Source: Aquila chrysaetos chrysaetos (Eukaryota > Chordata > Aves > Accipitriformes > Accipitridae). From it: a stretch of 64,000 nucleotides of DNA. The stretch spans positions 18,729,363 to 18,793,362 of the forward strand of contig NC_044005.1 of assembly GCF_900496995.4 (NCBI RefSeq), given 5' to 3'. A model generated the notes under the pieces. That model had not been told where the DNA came from and did not search any database. It saw only the letters and a list, made by a program, of their open reading frames with translations. A program made the position numbers and the translations under genes. Below are positions 33,149 to 47,200 of the stretch, piece by piece (the first letter of the stretch is position 1; each line of letters starts with the position of its first letter).

Positions 33149-36100
33149 CTGATGAAAAACAAAAAAGACAGTCAGCAACTGTTGTCATTGAGCTGTATGG
33201 TAATAAAGCTGGTGGGTTTGGCTCACACATCTTGTATTCTGTGATTGTCCAGTATTTGCATGGGCTAATATGAAGAAGCATAAAGAACTGGCTTCAGATG
33301 GCCAAATGCAATGAGATTCTTGAGGGAAACACTAGAGAAGAAATGTCTCAGCCTGGCTTTCTGAATGGTTAGCTCAAGATATCACAGTGTTGGGAAGTAA
33401 TAGAAACAATGGGAAGAAAAAAAACCCAGGTCACAGCCAAAAGGTTCATTACAGGCCCATCTATCTCTAAGGATGTGCATATCCGCAATGCATATACGGC
33501 TGACCTTGTGACTCTCCATGTTGGAATCTGGTTTGGTCTGGATGGACAAAGTGCTTTGAAGCAAAAATACTAGAAATTACTGTTTCATTACTATGTGTGT
33601 GGGCTCTGACCTGGGTCATGCAGGCAGTGTGAGCACAGCCTATTTGTATCTATATCTCCCCTGTCTTCTCCCTCCCATTGTGTTATACAGTGACAGCACT
33701 TTCCTTTAGGTGTCAAAACACAATCTACACCACATTGCAGAGTTCTTCAGGATGACCTCTTTTATAACAGCATGCTATGGCACTGTGTAGCCCAAATCTC
33801 ACATGTTATTATAGAGCTTTTGGCTGCTAAGCTAGAAAAAATTCACCGGCCAGTGGAGAAAATTTCACATTGACCGATAACCCAAGGCAGAGAGAAAGAG
33901 ATGGATCTGCAGGAGAGAAGTGTCCATCTTTGCTTCAGCTTTATAGTCTCACAAATTGTCTGCACCTGTATGTACGAAACACACCATCACAAACAAAGAT
34001 TGACAAGTTTAAGGAAATCTGCGGTGAATTCTCAAAAATGCCTGCTTACTGGTGGTGGACAACTGGAGCCTTAGAGCTGCGCTGCTCCTGCCGCAGGAGC
34101 ACGCCGCGAATCCTTGGGGAGCAGCACCAGCTCACACCCATGTAGCGGTGCCCACAGCTGCTCCGCGTCTTTCTTTGCTCCGTTTTCTAAGCCACAGCTC
34201 AGAGCTGTGGACACGAAGCTCAGCTGTCGTGATTCAGCTTCCTCAGTCTGCCATGATTCACAGCCCTCTGAAACGTCTCCAGCTCCTTGCCCCTGCCTGC
34301 CTGGTTGTTAGTTGCCCTACAAAGCACGGCCTCCAGCACCTGCGGGAGCGAGACATCCACCTGGATCTCCTCTCCCTCGGCTCCGTGCACTGGATCTTTT
34401 TCTCCAGTCAGCAGAGAATCCCACTGGAAGGAAATGTTCAAGCTTGTCTCCCGTTCAGCTTCACAGTTCATTCCCCAAACAAGGCATTTCTTCCTTTTAC
34501 TTCTCCCTTTGTCCTAGCCCAGGCCTGGCAGGTTGCTATTTTGGGCTGAATACACCAATGTAGGCATTTTTTAAAATTTTTTAAAAATTTTTTAAAATTT
34601 TTTAAAAGGCAAAGGCTGTGTAATTCTCAGAAGTCATTCCTAACATCAATTTGTTTTGGACCAGCATGAACAGATCAGCCTCAGTGTGTGCACTGATACC
34701 AGACTGCAATGTGGAATTTAAAACATACTTCAAGCAAAACAATCCTTTTCCCTTACTTTTCTCTCACAACTGGAAAAAATAAGTGTTCGGCAAGTTTTTT
34801 ATTTTTCCATAATAAGAATCATGTTTCAGTCAGGGATTTTCATTAAGCATCTACCATGAACAATTTCTATAGTTTGAAATCCATCTGCTTCGCAGCTCTG
34901 ACACAGGAAACAAAAATAAAGACAAAACCCAGTGCTGTTCCAGAGAATGAACCAACACCCAAGAGTCTGAACTCACTTGAATCTCCAGCAATTAAATAAA
35001 GGCCTTTAAGTGGACAACCGTTTTAAGGACTTTTTTTCCGTTAAGAACCACATGTTCACTTTGGCATCCCAAGTTGCAGGTGTACATAAGAGAGCAGGCT
35101 GCACCTGTACATGTTTACATACATGAGCAGATTGCTTGGACTGGGACTAATGATTGTTTCTGTGCCAGGAAGCTCTGCCATTTGGGAGCTTGAATTTTAG
35201 ACAAAAGAATATTAGTCCGAGCTCCTCAGCGTCAGGAGTATCCACATAGAAGTACATTGTCACCATACAGCTACTTCTCCTCCCGTATATAGTTAAATAG
35301 CATAAAACACCACAAATCACCAGGACTTATATAGCTAAAGCAGTCTAGGTACAAAAGCTGCTGGAGCTTAAGGACAGGAGTTTTCAGCAGGTGGTATACA
35401 GAAACTGGACTGTCCCTGATCTGCTCTGAGAGGTCACAGAAGATAATAAAATCAAGCGTATTTGTCAGCAGGCTGGAATTCATCATACAGAGACCCACAG
35501 CTCTGCTGGGACATTTTTGGGTGGCCTGCAAACAAGTAAGAATAGAAAAACCCTGCTTTAGATGGATCATTACTCAAAGTACTAGCACCATCAGGACCAA
35601 TACTCTGCCCCAAATTTATTCCGAACAGTGACAGTGTCAAGCAGCCTGCGCAGGGCTATCGCGGCCACTTGGACCCGCTCCCAGCACAGCACCCATGGGG
35701 AAAGCCTTGCAATCTCCTGTGGGACAGGTCTTCCTCAGGAGAAACTATAACACTTTTTCCTTAACCTGTTTTTACCTAGACACCTGCTGACCACCAGCAG
35801 GCATCACTGATAAGTAATGCTTTCTGACCACTTTGCTGTTCAGTGGCAGATGATGGGTTTGGTACAGGAATGTCTATGGCAGGAATGGTTGTCATTCGCT
35901 TGTGGAGACATTAAGTGGGTCCTGCTGCATGTCTCTGATTTTTGGAAAGATGCAGAAAATAGCAAGTTTGTACAGCTAAAAGGGCTCCGCTGACTGTTGG
36001 GGACAACGTATCTCTCCCCCCAGCACTGTTACTGCCCTCAAGGCACCCTGTTCTGAGAAGACAGTCAGGAGGAGGTGCTTTTCTCTGGCTGTGGACATGT

Positions 36101-36724
36101 TGTGGGTAGCTGGGGACATTTCACTGACATAAGCACTGCTGCTCAGGCAAGGATGATGATGTTGCCATTTATAGGAACTCCTGACTTTTGCAAAAGCTAC
36201 AAGCAGACACTTTTCTGCCAGACTGCTGTAATCCTGTGGAGACAAAACTCACCTTTCTTGGGCTCATAAAACTACACCCAGGGCACCTGAAGAGCAAAGA
36301 AATCTCTATGTCTCACCAGAACAGTGGCAGGATGTCAAGAATATGATGAAAAGCAACAGCAAAAATAGGCTGGGTTCTGTGAGCCAAACATACTGCCACA
36401 GCATATTGAGGTTTACCTGATATTTAGAAGCCCACAGAAAAAAGTCACCTTCAGGAAATAAAAGCAGAAATGTGTAGATCAATGGGCAATTTTGAGCAGT
36501 CTGAGATGAACATATCAGAATTGAAAAGTTTTTTATGGGTGACAGAAGCATTAGTAACACGAATTACTGGTTCACTTGTTGACCATACTCTGTTTTGTGA
36601 CCCTTGTGCAACTCAGTAAGTGAACAGGGACATGGCCAGGTTATGAACTGCTATAAATATTTATCATTGTGCCATCTTTCCCTTTACTGCACCAACATGC
36701 TCTGAAGAGTGTCATTTTTAGGCA
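33149..36724. other. RIN3 intron B-C, 3' part
   Basis: No gene seen. It contains an AT palindromic tract at 34,566-34,608 and a 19-bp inverted repeat with one central base at 34,083-34,101. Confidence 0.5.
34566..34608. repeat. Palindromic T6A4-type tandem repeat
   Basis: Alternating runs of T (about six) and A (four or five) recur four times, each self-complementary, so the tract can form hairpins or a cruciform. It lies in the RIN3 intron between exons B and C. Confidence 0.85.
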
Positions 36725-37210
36725 CTGACTGGAATCTGTCTTCATGTTCCCTTTACTCTTCAGATCTCCCCATCATTTCTCCATCCAGATGCTGATGTTT
36801 TTGAGTCACGCTGTCCCTGGGCATTCTGCCTTCCTTTCCTCTTTGATTTTTCCCCGCAGAATTGTGTTTGCTAGTCCTGTTGTTCTGGTCACATGGACAA
36901 ACCACCCCAATTTCCATCTTCTTACTGCTTACGTAGGCTCACGGGACCCAATTACTTCAGCTTCTTCTTCCCTAATGGCACTGTTAGTCCTATTCACTGT
37001 TTTTGATATCCGTGTAATCCTTCAGAGACATCTGAAGTCAAAGATTGAATTCCTTATTCTGCAGCAGTTGTGTTGACAGAGGACTACTGAGAACACAACC
37101 ATCCTCAGAAGTCCTGCTTGGATGTGCTTGAGATGCTCTTGTCTTTCCAGATTCTGGCATGCAGTGAGATATGTCATCATGGGAGTGATTCCACTTTTCT
37201 ATTTCTATTT
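36725..37210 (-). mobile_element. Degenerate non-CR1 LINE relic (reverse-transcriptase C-terminus)
   Basis: In one minus frame from 37,042 to 36,725 (106 codons, four stops) I read FDFRCL, ITRISKTVNRTNSAIREE, VIGSREPT, then RRWKLGWFVHVTRTTGLANT and ILRGKIKEERK. This follows the well-known C-terminal pattern of RTE/L2-like endonuclease-RT elements: RCLRRILxI, then K(R)W-GHV-RxxGLA-TIL-GK. Just upstream, in shifted frames, ARIWKDKSIS and a VFSVVLY-like strand fit the preceding part of the same proteins, extending it to about 37,210. It is distinct from CR1. The family is not resolved. Confidence 0.62.
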
Positions 37211-40200
37211 TAAGATTATAACTCCACAGTCCTCTAACCAGACCTCTCATTGGTGTTTCCCTCCTTTGCTATAAGTCTCTGGTGTGATACCACAGTTGCC
37301 ATGACCTTGTTTGCACTGACCCTTGCAGTAAGCAGCACCGGCCAGCTTTGCTGCTGTTCTGCTCCAAGGCAGAGGTTACCGATCCTAATTCCAGATGTTG
37401 ACGTTCCTAGCTGTTGCACAGGCCAGGTTAGCAGTTTCCTGCCCCTGGGGAATGAGCCTTTGGTATTGTAGCAGAGGACTGCAGTGACTACTGTAGCCCC
37501 GGTGCTGAGGCTATTGTGTTTGTCACGATACATTGCGCTTGTCGCACCTGCCGTGCTTTACAGAGATGTGTGAGAGCATGATATAATTCCTTCAGGTTAT
37601 TGCTTCAGTTCCCTGAGCACGTGCAAATCTCCTTCTGGCCCTTATTCATGCACTAGGCTGGTGGTGGTATTAAGAGAAAGAGCTTTAGCTGGATAGAGGG
37701 AAATTTAGATTACATTGCTAGAAGTCCTTATGGTGTTTGCGGTGTCTTTCTGCAACAGCTCTGTCTGTTTGAAAGTTCCTAGTATCTGTCCCTAACATTG
37801 TTCCCTGTATTACTTTTTGATGACCTTCTGGACAGTACTGTTAGGCCTTCAAGTGCTGTGTTCTTGTAAAACACTGTCACTGTTTATCTGTTTTCTCTTC
37901 TCAAGGCCTCTTTATTTCTTCTGCAATCTGATGCCTCTGCTTCTTCCATCTGATGTCTAAGCTGTAGTTTCCTTTTTGGTTGCGCAATTTAGAATGTCTT
38001 GCAACCCAGGTCTGTTTTGTCTTTCTTGTCTTTCCTAGTGATTCTTTCATGAAACTGTCAGTTGTTTCTGTTTTTCCCCCTCATCAAGGAAGCGCAGAAA
38101 CTTCCCTGGTTTGGACTTCTGCCAGAGTCTTCTGTTGTGCATCCAACTCATGCTTTCTTACAGGATTTCAATTTTATGGTTTCCTACAGAGTTTAATCTT
38201 TCTGGCCGCGATGAAAAAAATCACTGCTGGTGGCAGTTCCTGGGAAATTGAAACTAATGAATTACGAAAGTGATAAAGTGTTAATGAGCTTGGGTCTAGA
38301 GTGTGAGAGAAATCTATTTTTAAACTAGGTTTTTCACAAAATAGAATTGCATTGTGCAGAACAAAATTAATGCCATTAAACAAGATGCAAAACACAGGCT
38401 TTTGTACTCTTCTCAGGCTGGGGTTGAGTGGAGGGGGCACTCGATAGAGTTGACTGCTTCCCTGTGCACCATGTGTGTGTATCCTGGTGCTAAGAAAAAG
38501 GACCGTCCCCACATCTAACAGCCACAGGGGTCTTGGCCACTCCACTGTACTTTGGCTCATCCACATTCACCCAAGCAGATGGGCAGCGCCTTGGTGTCCA
38601 CTTAGATTTTATGCCTTTAGTTCAGCATAAAATCCTGCTGCCGCCCGGTCTCGTTGCCTGTGCTGCAGGATGCTTGAGCAGAAACTTGTTACAGTAATTT
38701 CGCTGCTCTGTTTCCTCCTTATTGCGATTAGTGTTTCAGCAGGGTTGAGAGGGTGGCTCTCAAGGGTACTTCAAGCACAGCTAACCCAGCTAAAACAAAA
38801 GTGTCACAGCTCCTCAGTGCTTTCCTTACAGGTATCCATGTGAGCAGGCCCACGGGCACTGCCAGCTGTTTCAGGGGTTAAGAGCAGAGCACAGTCTGGC
38901 AAATGGCTGTTTGGTTTCAAAGCACTTGCCTTCCTCGTCAGATCCTCACCCTGCATCTCCTTTTTACTGCTCGAATAAACACCTTAAAGTCTGTGGAAAT
39001 TCCATACCTGGTTTGCACTGTTTCTTCAGCCAGAGGCTGGGGAGATCCAGGACTTATTCCCAGGACCAGACGGCAACATGAGGTTTAGCTGGAGTTTCAG
39101 AGGTAGCCACCCAGGGTCTGTTTTCTTGCTCTCACATAGCAGGGCTGAGGGGGAAAATGTGACCTTTCTGAAATGTTGAGGACTGAGAGGGCTCCCAAGG
39201 ACACCAAGGGGAGTAGGGCGACACATTCAATTGGCGTGGTCCCTGCTGTAAGCAGTTGAGCACTGTGGGATCATTGCTGGAGAAGTCACATTTTCACAGG
39301 TAATTCAGCATCCACCCATACGCTACAATGGCAGTACAAGATTTATGCTGCCCAGCATGGTGATTCAAACTGTCAGGGCTCAGGGCTATGGCTGAGAAGA
39401 CAAACTGAATGTAGATATTTGCAACGTGCTCTCAGAAGGCAAATTTCTTCGGTAAAACTTTGTGAAGTAAACGAAGCTTTCAGATATATAAAGGGTCTCC
39501 CCTGTGCCTCATGTAACAGGAAACAACACTATGATTTGAAATTCTGGGGGTTTAGTTCTTAGCAACAATTTCCAGGTTGTATAGATAATCTTGAGAATCA
39601 ATCCTTATGTGAAAAATGTATGTCATCATACAGATGTATTTTATTAAGAACATTTTTTTCCCATTTGCTTTGAAGAAAAGTTTATTTTTCTGGCTCTGAG
39701 ATACATCATGAAATACCATAGAGTTGAGGTTAATCATATAGAAAAAGGAAGTCTTCTGAGCATTTTAAGGGAAGCCATCCGGTACACAGAACCACCTTCT
39801 GTGTGACAGACTTCCAGGAAAAAAAGACCACACTTTCCAAAGGTGAGTGATGAAAAGGACTAACCCACTTTGAAATGGCAGAGGTCAATAGGGTGGAAAA
39901 TAAAAGGAAAAAATGGTATTTCTGCTTCTGAGAGCTGTGATCCCACCTAGTTGCCAACCTGGTGGAAGAAGATCTTCTGATTTCCACTCCTCTGAGTGGG
40001 ATAAATTGATTTGAGGGTCCTACTCAAAGGTAAAAGTATGAGGTCCTTACTGCCCTCATTTTACTTCGAGCAGTATCTTATTTATCTCATTTACAAGTCT
40101 AAACTCTTGTTTATTAAGCTCTTTAAGATCTTCAGATAGCAAACTTTGTCCAAGGGCAAAAATTATAATTTGCTCCAGTTGAGCCACTGAGACAAGGGCA

Positions 40201-43037
40201 CTGGTATTATGGATACTGATTTAGAGTACCTGTTTTAAAACCAGTAAGCTTTTTGGGTTATGTTCAAGGTACTAAGCACAGTAGGGTAAGACAATATTAT
40301 CCTAGAACAGCACACATAGTCTCTAGCTCTGATTACACACAGATTTTGCATTATGCCTCTTGGGAGTGAAAAATAAGGCAAAAAACCCAAACAACAAAGC
40401 GAGGATTAACAAAGCTAACAAGACCCTGAGGGCCTCTTTCCAACAGGCTTTCCTACAATCCTATTGGTTTAAAGCCTAAAGTAAAAATGAAAATGTTTGC
40501 ATGGTGAGAGGGGAGGTACCTCTTCAGGATGAGAGTTTAAAAAAAAAAAAAAAGAAAAAAACCCACCCACTATAAGCAACTAGAATGTTTCCAAAACAAC
40601 GTGTAAACCACGCAGAAACCTGGCACTGTTACATTCTGAAAAAGCAGCTGCACAGGTGTCTTATGTTTTAAAAGCGTTTTGTGTTTTAAAATAAGCAGCA
40701 TGTCAAAATGATGTGGAACTCAGCTCAAATGAGCAGGACTTGGTGAGACTTTCTGCTTTTCTTGTGCATATGTGCATTTAGAAAAGAAATTATGAACTTG
40801 CACAACAGGTTATAAAATGTGTCCTCATACCATGTTTTACAATATCCCCCAAGCCCTCGGTCACTGTTCTTGCCAAACCAAGACTCTGGGCTCCTACTTC
40901 AGAGTAGTCTCCTGAGGGGAACTCCTCGACACTAACTCAATTTTCAGGGTTAATAACAATGGGGATAACGGAGAACTCATCCTTGGCAGGCAGACTGACC
41001 TTGGGAAGATGTCTAGGTTAGACATCCTTAGGGGACTAGAAATCATTCAGTCTCTATCTCCAATCAAACCACAGACGGTAGACCAGACAATGATGAAGTC
41101 TCCTGTGTCCTTATGACAGCCCACACAGAGGTGGCCTTTGGCCTTGCACCGCCTGTGGAAGCAGATGAGATCCAGCAGAAAGCAACAGCAAAACGGCACT
41201 CCTTGAGCTGGAGGCCAGAGCTGGGGCAGAATTGTCCAGTTAACCCATGCCATGGGGTGGACTTGCTCGATGGTAGGTTTTTCACGCCAAGAAGCTGCGT
41301 AGGTGACGGCAGACTTTTCTCGCTAATGAGAAACATGCATAAACAGGGGAAATTAGCCCATGCTGAGCCCTGGGTGATGCAGGCAGATTGTTATCTGTGT
41401 CTGAGTGGGGCTAATCTGAAGATAACTAGGGTAGCTCTACGTCGTCAGAGCTGTCGCACAGACACACCATCGGCAGCAACAGGAACCACATTAAAAGATA
41501 ACATTTGTCAGTCTACTATCCTTAACGGCAAGGTGTCTACCATACTGAACAGGAGTCATTTACTATGGGAAAATAGGATATTAGCCTGCATGACCAGAAG
41601 GTCTCCTTACATGCAGTTAAACTGCTTAAAATTTGAACCTTAAGGTCAACTACATATTCAGCTTTTCCAGCCTCCCCTGCTAAAAATATGCAAACTTTTA
41701 TTCATTGACTGGCTAATCCTTGGAAAAAAGTAGTCTTGGACAAGTTCTGCTGCTGAAATATATGATTTGCTTAATTGACATAGAATCAGCCATTTTTGGC
41801 GAGAGAAGGGAAGAAGGATCTTCTCTCCCAAGGGCCTTGATAACTCTGTTGTTATTTTTTCCAGCACATTTCTGCTTTTTTCAGGCTAGTCAGGCCCAGA
41901 GCTGACAACAGTTTCTTACTTTGCCTCAATCACACACTCCATCACGCAACAATAAAGGAAAACATTCCTCTGAAGTAAACCTGAAAAATTGGCTTCCCTC
42001 ACAGCACGGCAGCAGAGTTGCCTGTCAGGCTATACAGAAAGCATACAAAAAATGTCTGAATAGTAGTATTGGTACCTCAGCGCTGAACAAGGTCAAGTGC
42101 TCGGCAGGCAAAGGGCCTCTCTGCAGCCCGGTAAATACAGTGCTGGCCAGGAGCTGGGCTTGTTCAGGGCTGGTGGTACGCAGCTGGCCGAGCCCCTTCA
42201 GCAACCTGTGCCTCAGCTCTCACTCTATTAAATGGGTGCAATGACACTGACTTCCTTGGGAAAATTCAGCTGAATTCAGCTCGGCAGGGAGGGGAAGGGG
42301 CTGCTCCTCGGTACGCTGCCAGCGATGCTCTGCCTCAAGGAGGTTGGCTGCTACAGGGCAATTTGGCCGCAGTTTTGCACTGACCTCCCGCCCATCCTGA
42401 CAGTGCTTGCCCCATACCTGCAGCCTCCTCTCCTTGCACCAAGAGGCAGCTCTGCTGGGTTCCTGCCTCCGTGGGCAGCCTCCTTTCAGCTTCGCCCACA
42501 GCATCTCGGATGCTCACGCCATCATCCAGTGCTACAGGATGTGACCCCTTCCTTGGCCGCCTACTGCCTCTCTCCATCCTGTTCCCAGACCTCTGTCTCC
42601 AGCCTGCCACCCACTCTTCTCAAAATCACCAGCCACCCCTCGATCCCGATATCACTTCCTTCTCCTTTCCAGGCTTTATTTCACATAACCCAGCACATGG
42701 TAGCACCTCCAAGAAAGCATTGCCCCACCACACCGTCCTGCTTTCACATCCCCACGTCCACGCTGCTCACTCCTTCCCAGCCACAACCTGCATGAGGGAG
42801 AGGAAGGCAGGGACCAGAGGGGCATGAGGTCATGGACACACGCAGCCGGCGGATGAGGGACGGTGAGAGCGCTTCTTGTGACAGCAGTATCAGCTCAAAG
42901 TTACAGCCTGAACTCACCTAAAACCCAGCTCCTGCCTCTCCTAGGGACAGTGCTCACACCCTTTTCCATCTACTTTACTTGTGCTCATGAGGCTGCAGTA
43001 CCCTAACTACTAGTTACTGGGACTAATGATGTTTTTG

Positions 43038-43040
<3 letters not shown>
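37211..43040. other. RIN3 intron B-C, middle part
   Basis: Around 37,920-38,060 the minus strand has QTWVARH- and EEIKR-like pieces that may belong to the same LINE relic (weak). A 15-base A-run starts at 40,539. The 176-codon plus-strand frame at 41,113-41,643 shows no recognisable domain and is probably chance. Confidence 0.4.

Positions 43041-43071
<31 letters not shown>
43041..43071. repeat. (TA)n microsatellite
   Basis: About 15 uninterrupted TA units. Confidence 0.97.
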
Positions 43072-43074
<3 letters not shown>

Positions 43075-44094
43075 GTAAAATCATAGTCTATAGTAAACCT
43101 GAAGTTGAAGATGCTTAATGACCTTCCCGTCTGGGAGACAAGTCTCCAGGGCAGTTTATGAGGTGGTTGCCAAGGCAGTCCCCTCTTTGTCTGCTTTATT
43201 GCTGAATAGCAGCATGGGGTATAAAAAACCCAAAAAACCCCTTGATCTTTTCACTCTGTAATGTCAGGTTTAGCCTCTCATCTATTCAGAGGAAATCAGA
43301 CCTATAAATAGTCCTACCCTGCTTTTCATGCCTTAGTTTACAGTATTAAGAATTCTTCTTTCCGGTATTGAAAGCTGCAGGGTTTCCACTCAAGGAGGCC
43401 AACTGTTTCTGTTAAAGTGACCATTTAAAAAGAACTATGGTACCATTACAGTGATAACAGAAGTAACTGAATGTACTTTCTGATTGGCCCTTCTGCCTGC
43501 CCTCTGATGAGCCAGAGGTTGTCTCGAGAGATTTGACTTAGGAAGGATGGGATGTACATTTACTCCTTGGATTGTCCTCCTCCAACTGAAAAGTCCCTTT
43601 AGCACCTGCGTAAAATCAGTCCAGGAGCCTTGCAGTGCTATTAACTCCACATGATGAAGTCTATCTCAGCCCACAGCAGCAAGCTGAGCTCTGCAACATG
43701 CCAAGGAGTGTATAATTGCATCTATAGGGCATTACTGGGCTTTTTCAAGCACGTTGAGATACCTCATATGAGTTAATTCAACTGGAAATCTGCACTGATT
43801 AAATAGATGGAGCACTTTCTTTAATTTCCCCTGTATACAAGGTTATCTACCAAAGAAAGGAAGGTTATGGTTTTTGGGGAGATCACAGGTGAGACACTAA
43901 CCCAGGAAATATTTATGTTTTATTTATTTTTTCACCACCATCCCTCTGTAAATCTTAGCAGTATTTCTCCCAGAACCTGGATCTTAGAGAATGGGAACTG
44001 CTTTTGCTGCTCTACTAAGACATCCGTTCTGAGAACTGCTGTCTGCCCTGAGCTTGCCCACAGACTGACTCAGTCTCACTGGCTGGTTCCCTCT

Positions 44095-44225
44095 CATGGG
44101 ATCACTCAGGCTAGCAGGGACCCCAGGAGGTCTCTAGCCCAAACCCCTGCTCAAAGCAGGGTCAGCCATGAGGTCAAACCAAGTTGCTCAAGTCTTCATC
44201 CAGCAGCGTCTTGAAAACCTCCCGT
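44095..44225 (-). mobile_element. Short CR1 fragment
   Basis: The plus strand reads as the reverse complement of the CR1 3' region: the block around tcaggctagcagggacccca, then ccctgctcaaagcagggtca and a tcttgaaaacctcc end. Both ends are truncated. It lies in the RIN3 intron between exons B and C. Confidence 0.8.
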
Positions 44226-47200
44226 GAAAATCTGCAAGTGCTACACAAATAAATGGCTTCATCTTAGAAGTCAGTGTCATGAATACTAGCCCATACTTCC
44301 ATTCATTCACTTCAGCTATGAAGTGAAAGATCCCATGTTTCTGACCTCAGTCAGTACCACAGATTTCCACCTTTCCCATCTCCATTCCAGTTCAGAAGGG
44401 ATCCAAAATAAATGCAATTAGAATTAATTTAAAAAATGGGAGATTGTCTTCCTATAGGTTATTTTCCCTTATCCTCTGTTTTCTGAGTATTTAAGAAATT
44501 TTAAGATTACATCTTTAGGTTTTTCTCTGCAATTGTGAGGGTTATTTCTCTTTCTGGGGAAAAAAATACAATTCTGCCTATCTTCACTCTACTTTGTGAT
44601 TCCAGCAGGCAGGGTGTTAGCAAAAAGACTTGCAAAACTGAGGAAGCAATTGCAAGAGCTGCCAACATTTCCACAAAAATATTGATATCACAAAGATCAT
44701 CTGCACAACTGGCCACTCTCATTAAAGGAGCTAAATTGTGAGTAGACTGCAGTAGCTGAGCTATCGTCCCATTTTTTCCCATGACCTCATTTGTGCAGTA
44801 CTTCAATGCAGTTCATGGAGGAAAATACCACCCGACCATGCTGTGCCATGTTAGCGGTGAGGACTTTGGTCTCTGAATTTGTTAATCCAGCCTCAGCAAC
44901 ATGTATTAAAAGAAATGTTAACAAAATAAAACAGGGAAATCTGCCATAATGGACCATATCTGGCCATAGTGGCCAGGGCACCAGCAGAGTGCAATAGGCA
45001 AGTCCATTATCAGCATCTGAAGGAGTTTGAGCCAACAAAGAGCATCTACTGAGTTGTTACTAGTCAATCTGTCTTCTCTGCCCTGCCTCATGCTCACTTG
45101 GTGAGTGCCCTCATAGTGCTTGGACCTACCGACCCATGCAGGGACACAGGCAGGAATTTGTATCCCTTGCACCTGAGTTCTGCCATCATGCCAAGCGTGC
45201 TCACAGCCCTCACCTCAGGATGGCTGGACTGTAAAGATGAGGGCTTTCAGCAGCTTTGTTTAGAGCTAAGCCTGCAAAGATGAACAAAGTCCATCCCCAT
45301 CTTACTCTAATGCTCCTCTGTAAACATGCTGCTGCCTGATTACTGTTGTTTAATTACCATCTGTTACTGCTACAGGACAGTCAGAATGACTGCACATGCC
45401 CTTTTTATCCTGTGCAAATGGCATTAGTCTATAATAAAAAACTTTTTTTTTCCCCTTATGTGCTTGGGAAGGAGGAATGGAAGTGTAGAAGTGGCTGAAG
45501 TAACTTGGTAATGATGGACAAAGTTGGCTTTGAGAGTTAAGCTTGCTTTCACAGCGTTAGACTGCACCTATTTTGGATTATTAAGGCAGGAAAGTAGATT
45601 GTGAAATCTTAGCCCTTAAATAATCTCTTCTCTTTTCTGATTGATTTCACCCTTCCTAAAATCCAGTGTGCAAAGGAACACTTTTGCTCGTCTAAATTTC
45701 TGTTTTGACTCCCCAGCTAGGCCTGCCTTCCTGCTGCCTCTAGACCTGGTGTAACTCTTCTTTCTGTCCTGATGGACAGAGCTTAGAGGGTGGTGGATGT
45801 ACAAAGTGGTCAGGTCCTCATGAACTTTCATGGCAGACAGATTTCCTTTGGTAAAAGCAGTTAGAGAATTAACCAGGCAGGTAAACTGCTGCTGTGTGTT
45901 TTACTTGAGTTGTGGTCTTCTCTGAAATCCCTACTGTCTGTCTCAAGCATTTCATACCAGGCTCCAGCCTGCACTGCCTGAGCTCAGTCTAACTTTAAGA
46001 CCAAATAAGGTGACCAGGGCAGGACACTGGATTTCTTTATCAACTTCTTTTTTGCTACTAGACTTGCAACTTTTAGCAATACTCAGTGATTGCTTTTAAA
46101 CTACTTTTGAGTGCAGTAATTGCCTGTATCTTTTCTGTCAAGGTATATTGTAGGTCCTTACCACAAGCCCATACCATATATCCTGAAGTACAGCTGCTGT
46201 CCATAAATGAGAAATTGAGTATAATCTACCGTGTCCAATGGTACCGTGTCTCATCTTTCAAAGGTGGTATTAATCGTGATCTGGACATCTTTATGTTACT
46301 CGGAGATAATTTATTTTGGCTTTCCTATTTGATTGTGTCAAGGTTATTTCAAGACCTCCGTTATGCTTCAGCTCATTCAGTGTTTGTCTCCAGTGAAGCT
46401 GGGAGGGTCAGAGCAGGCAGAGTTTTAATTTAAATTTCAGAATTTTTCTGTAATAAATGAAGTAACCATACTACAGACAAGGCTTCACTACAAACCCCTC
46501 TTCAGCTGTTTACTTATTGATTTTGGGGGCTCAGCTCAGACTTGGCCCAGCACGTTGGAAGAGATGCTTCTGAACAGCTACACCTGGTGGCAGATTGTCC
46601 CCTTTGGCTATGGTTTAAATACAGAACAAGGACAGCAACTCCACAATGTGAACAGACCCAGGAAAATAAACCTCCAAGTGAGCAAAGCCAGCTGCAGTGA
46701 TGGGGGAGGCAGGAGGCAGGAGCATGATTACAAGAGCAGGCATCCATAGCAGGATTAGGCCAGCCTCAAACCCCTTAGGACATGAGCCCGAGGAGTTCAG
46801 TACTGACTTGGCAAATCAATTCCATAGTTATTTCTATAAAAATTACTAATAATATGAATAATATGTTCTTCTTTATTCTGTGCAATTGCAGATATTTCTC
46901 CTGTTTAGCATCATTTTGCACATTTGGAAAGGAATTACATCCTCTTCTTTTGGTACAGAAGAGTTTGGAAAATAATTACTACACATTCCGCACGAAAGCG
47001 TATGTGCAATACTCCTGAGAAGTATATGGTCAACTCATGTGTTCCATGACGTCAAATTATTTTCAGATATAATTGATTTCCCAGAAAAAAAGGAAGCATT
47101 ACACTCAGTATATGGTGCTAGAGCATTCTTCTATTAAAGAACTTTACCCCCGTGGCATGTGTCTTCATAACCCTTTGTGAAAGTAAAAGCTACTGTCACT

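Noticed and set aside
41113-41643. 176-codon plus-strand frame with an ATG start
   Set aside because: No motif, signal peptide or family resemblance. About one frame this long is expected by chance in 64 kb, and it lies within a RIN3 intron.
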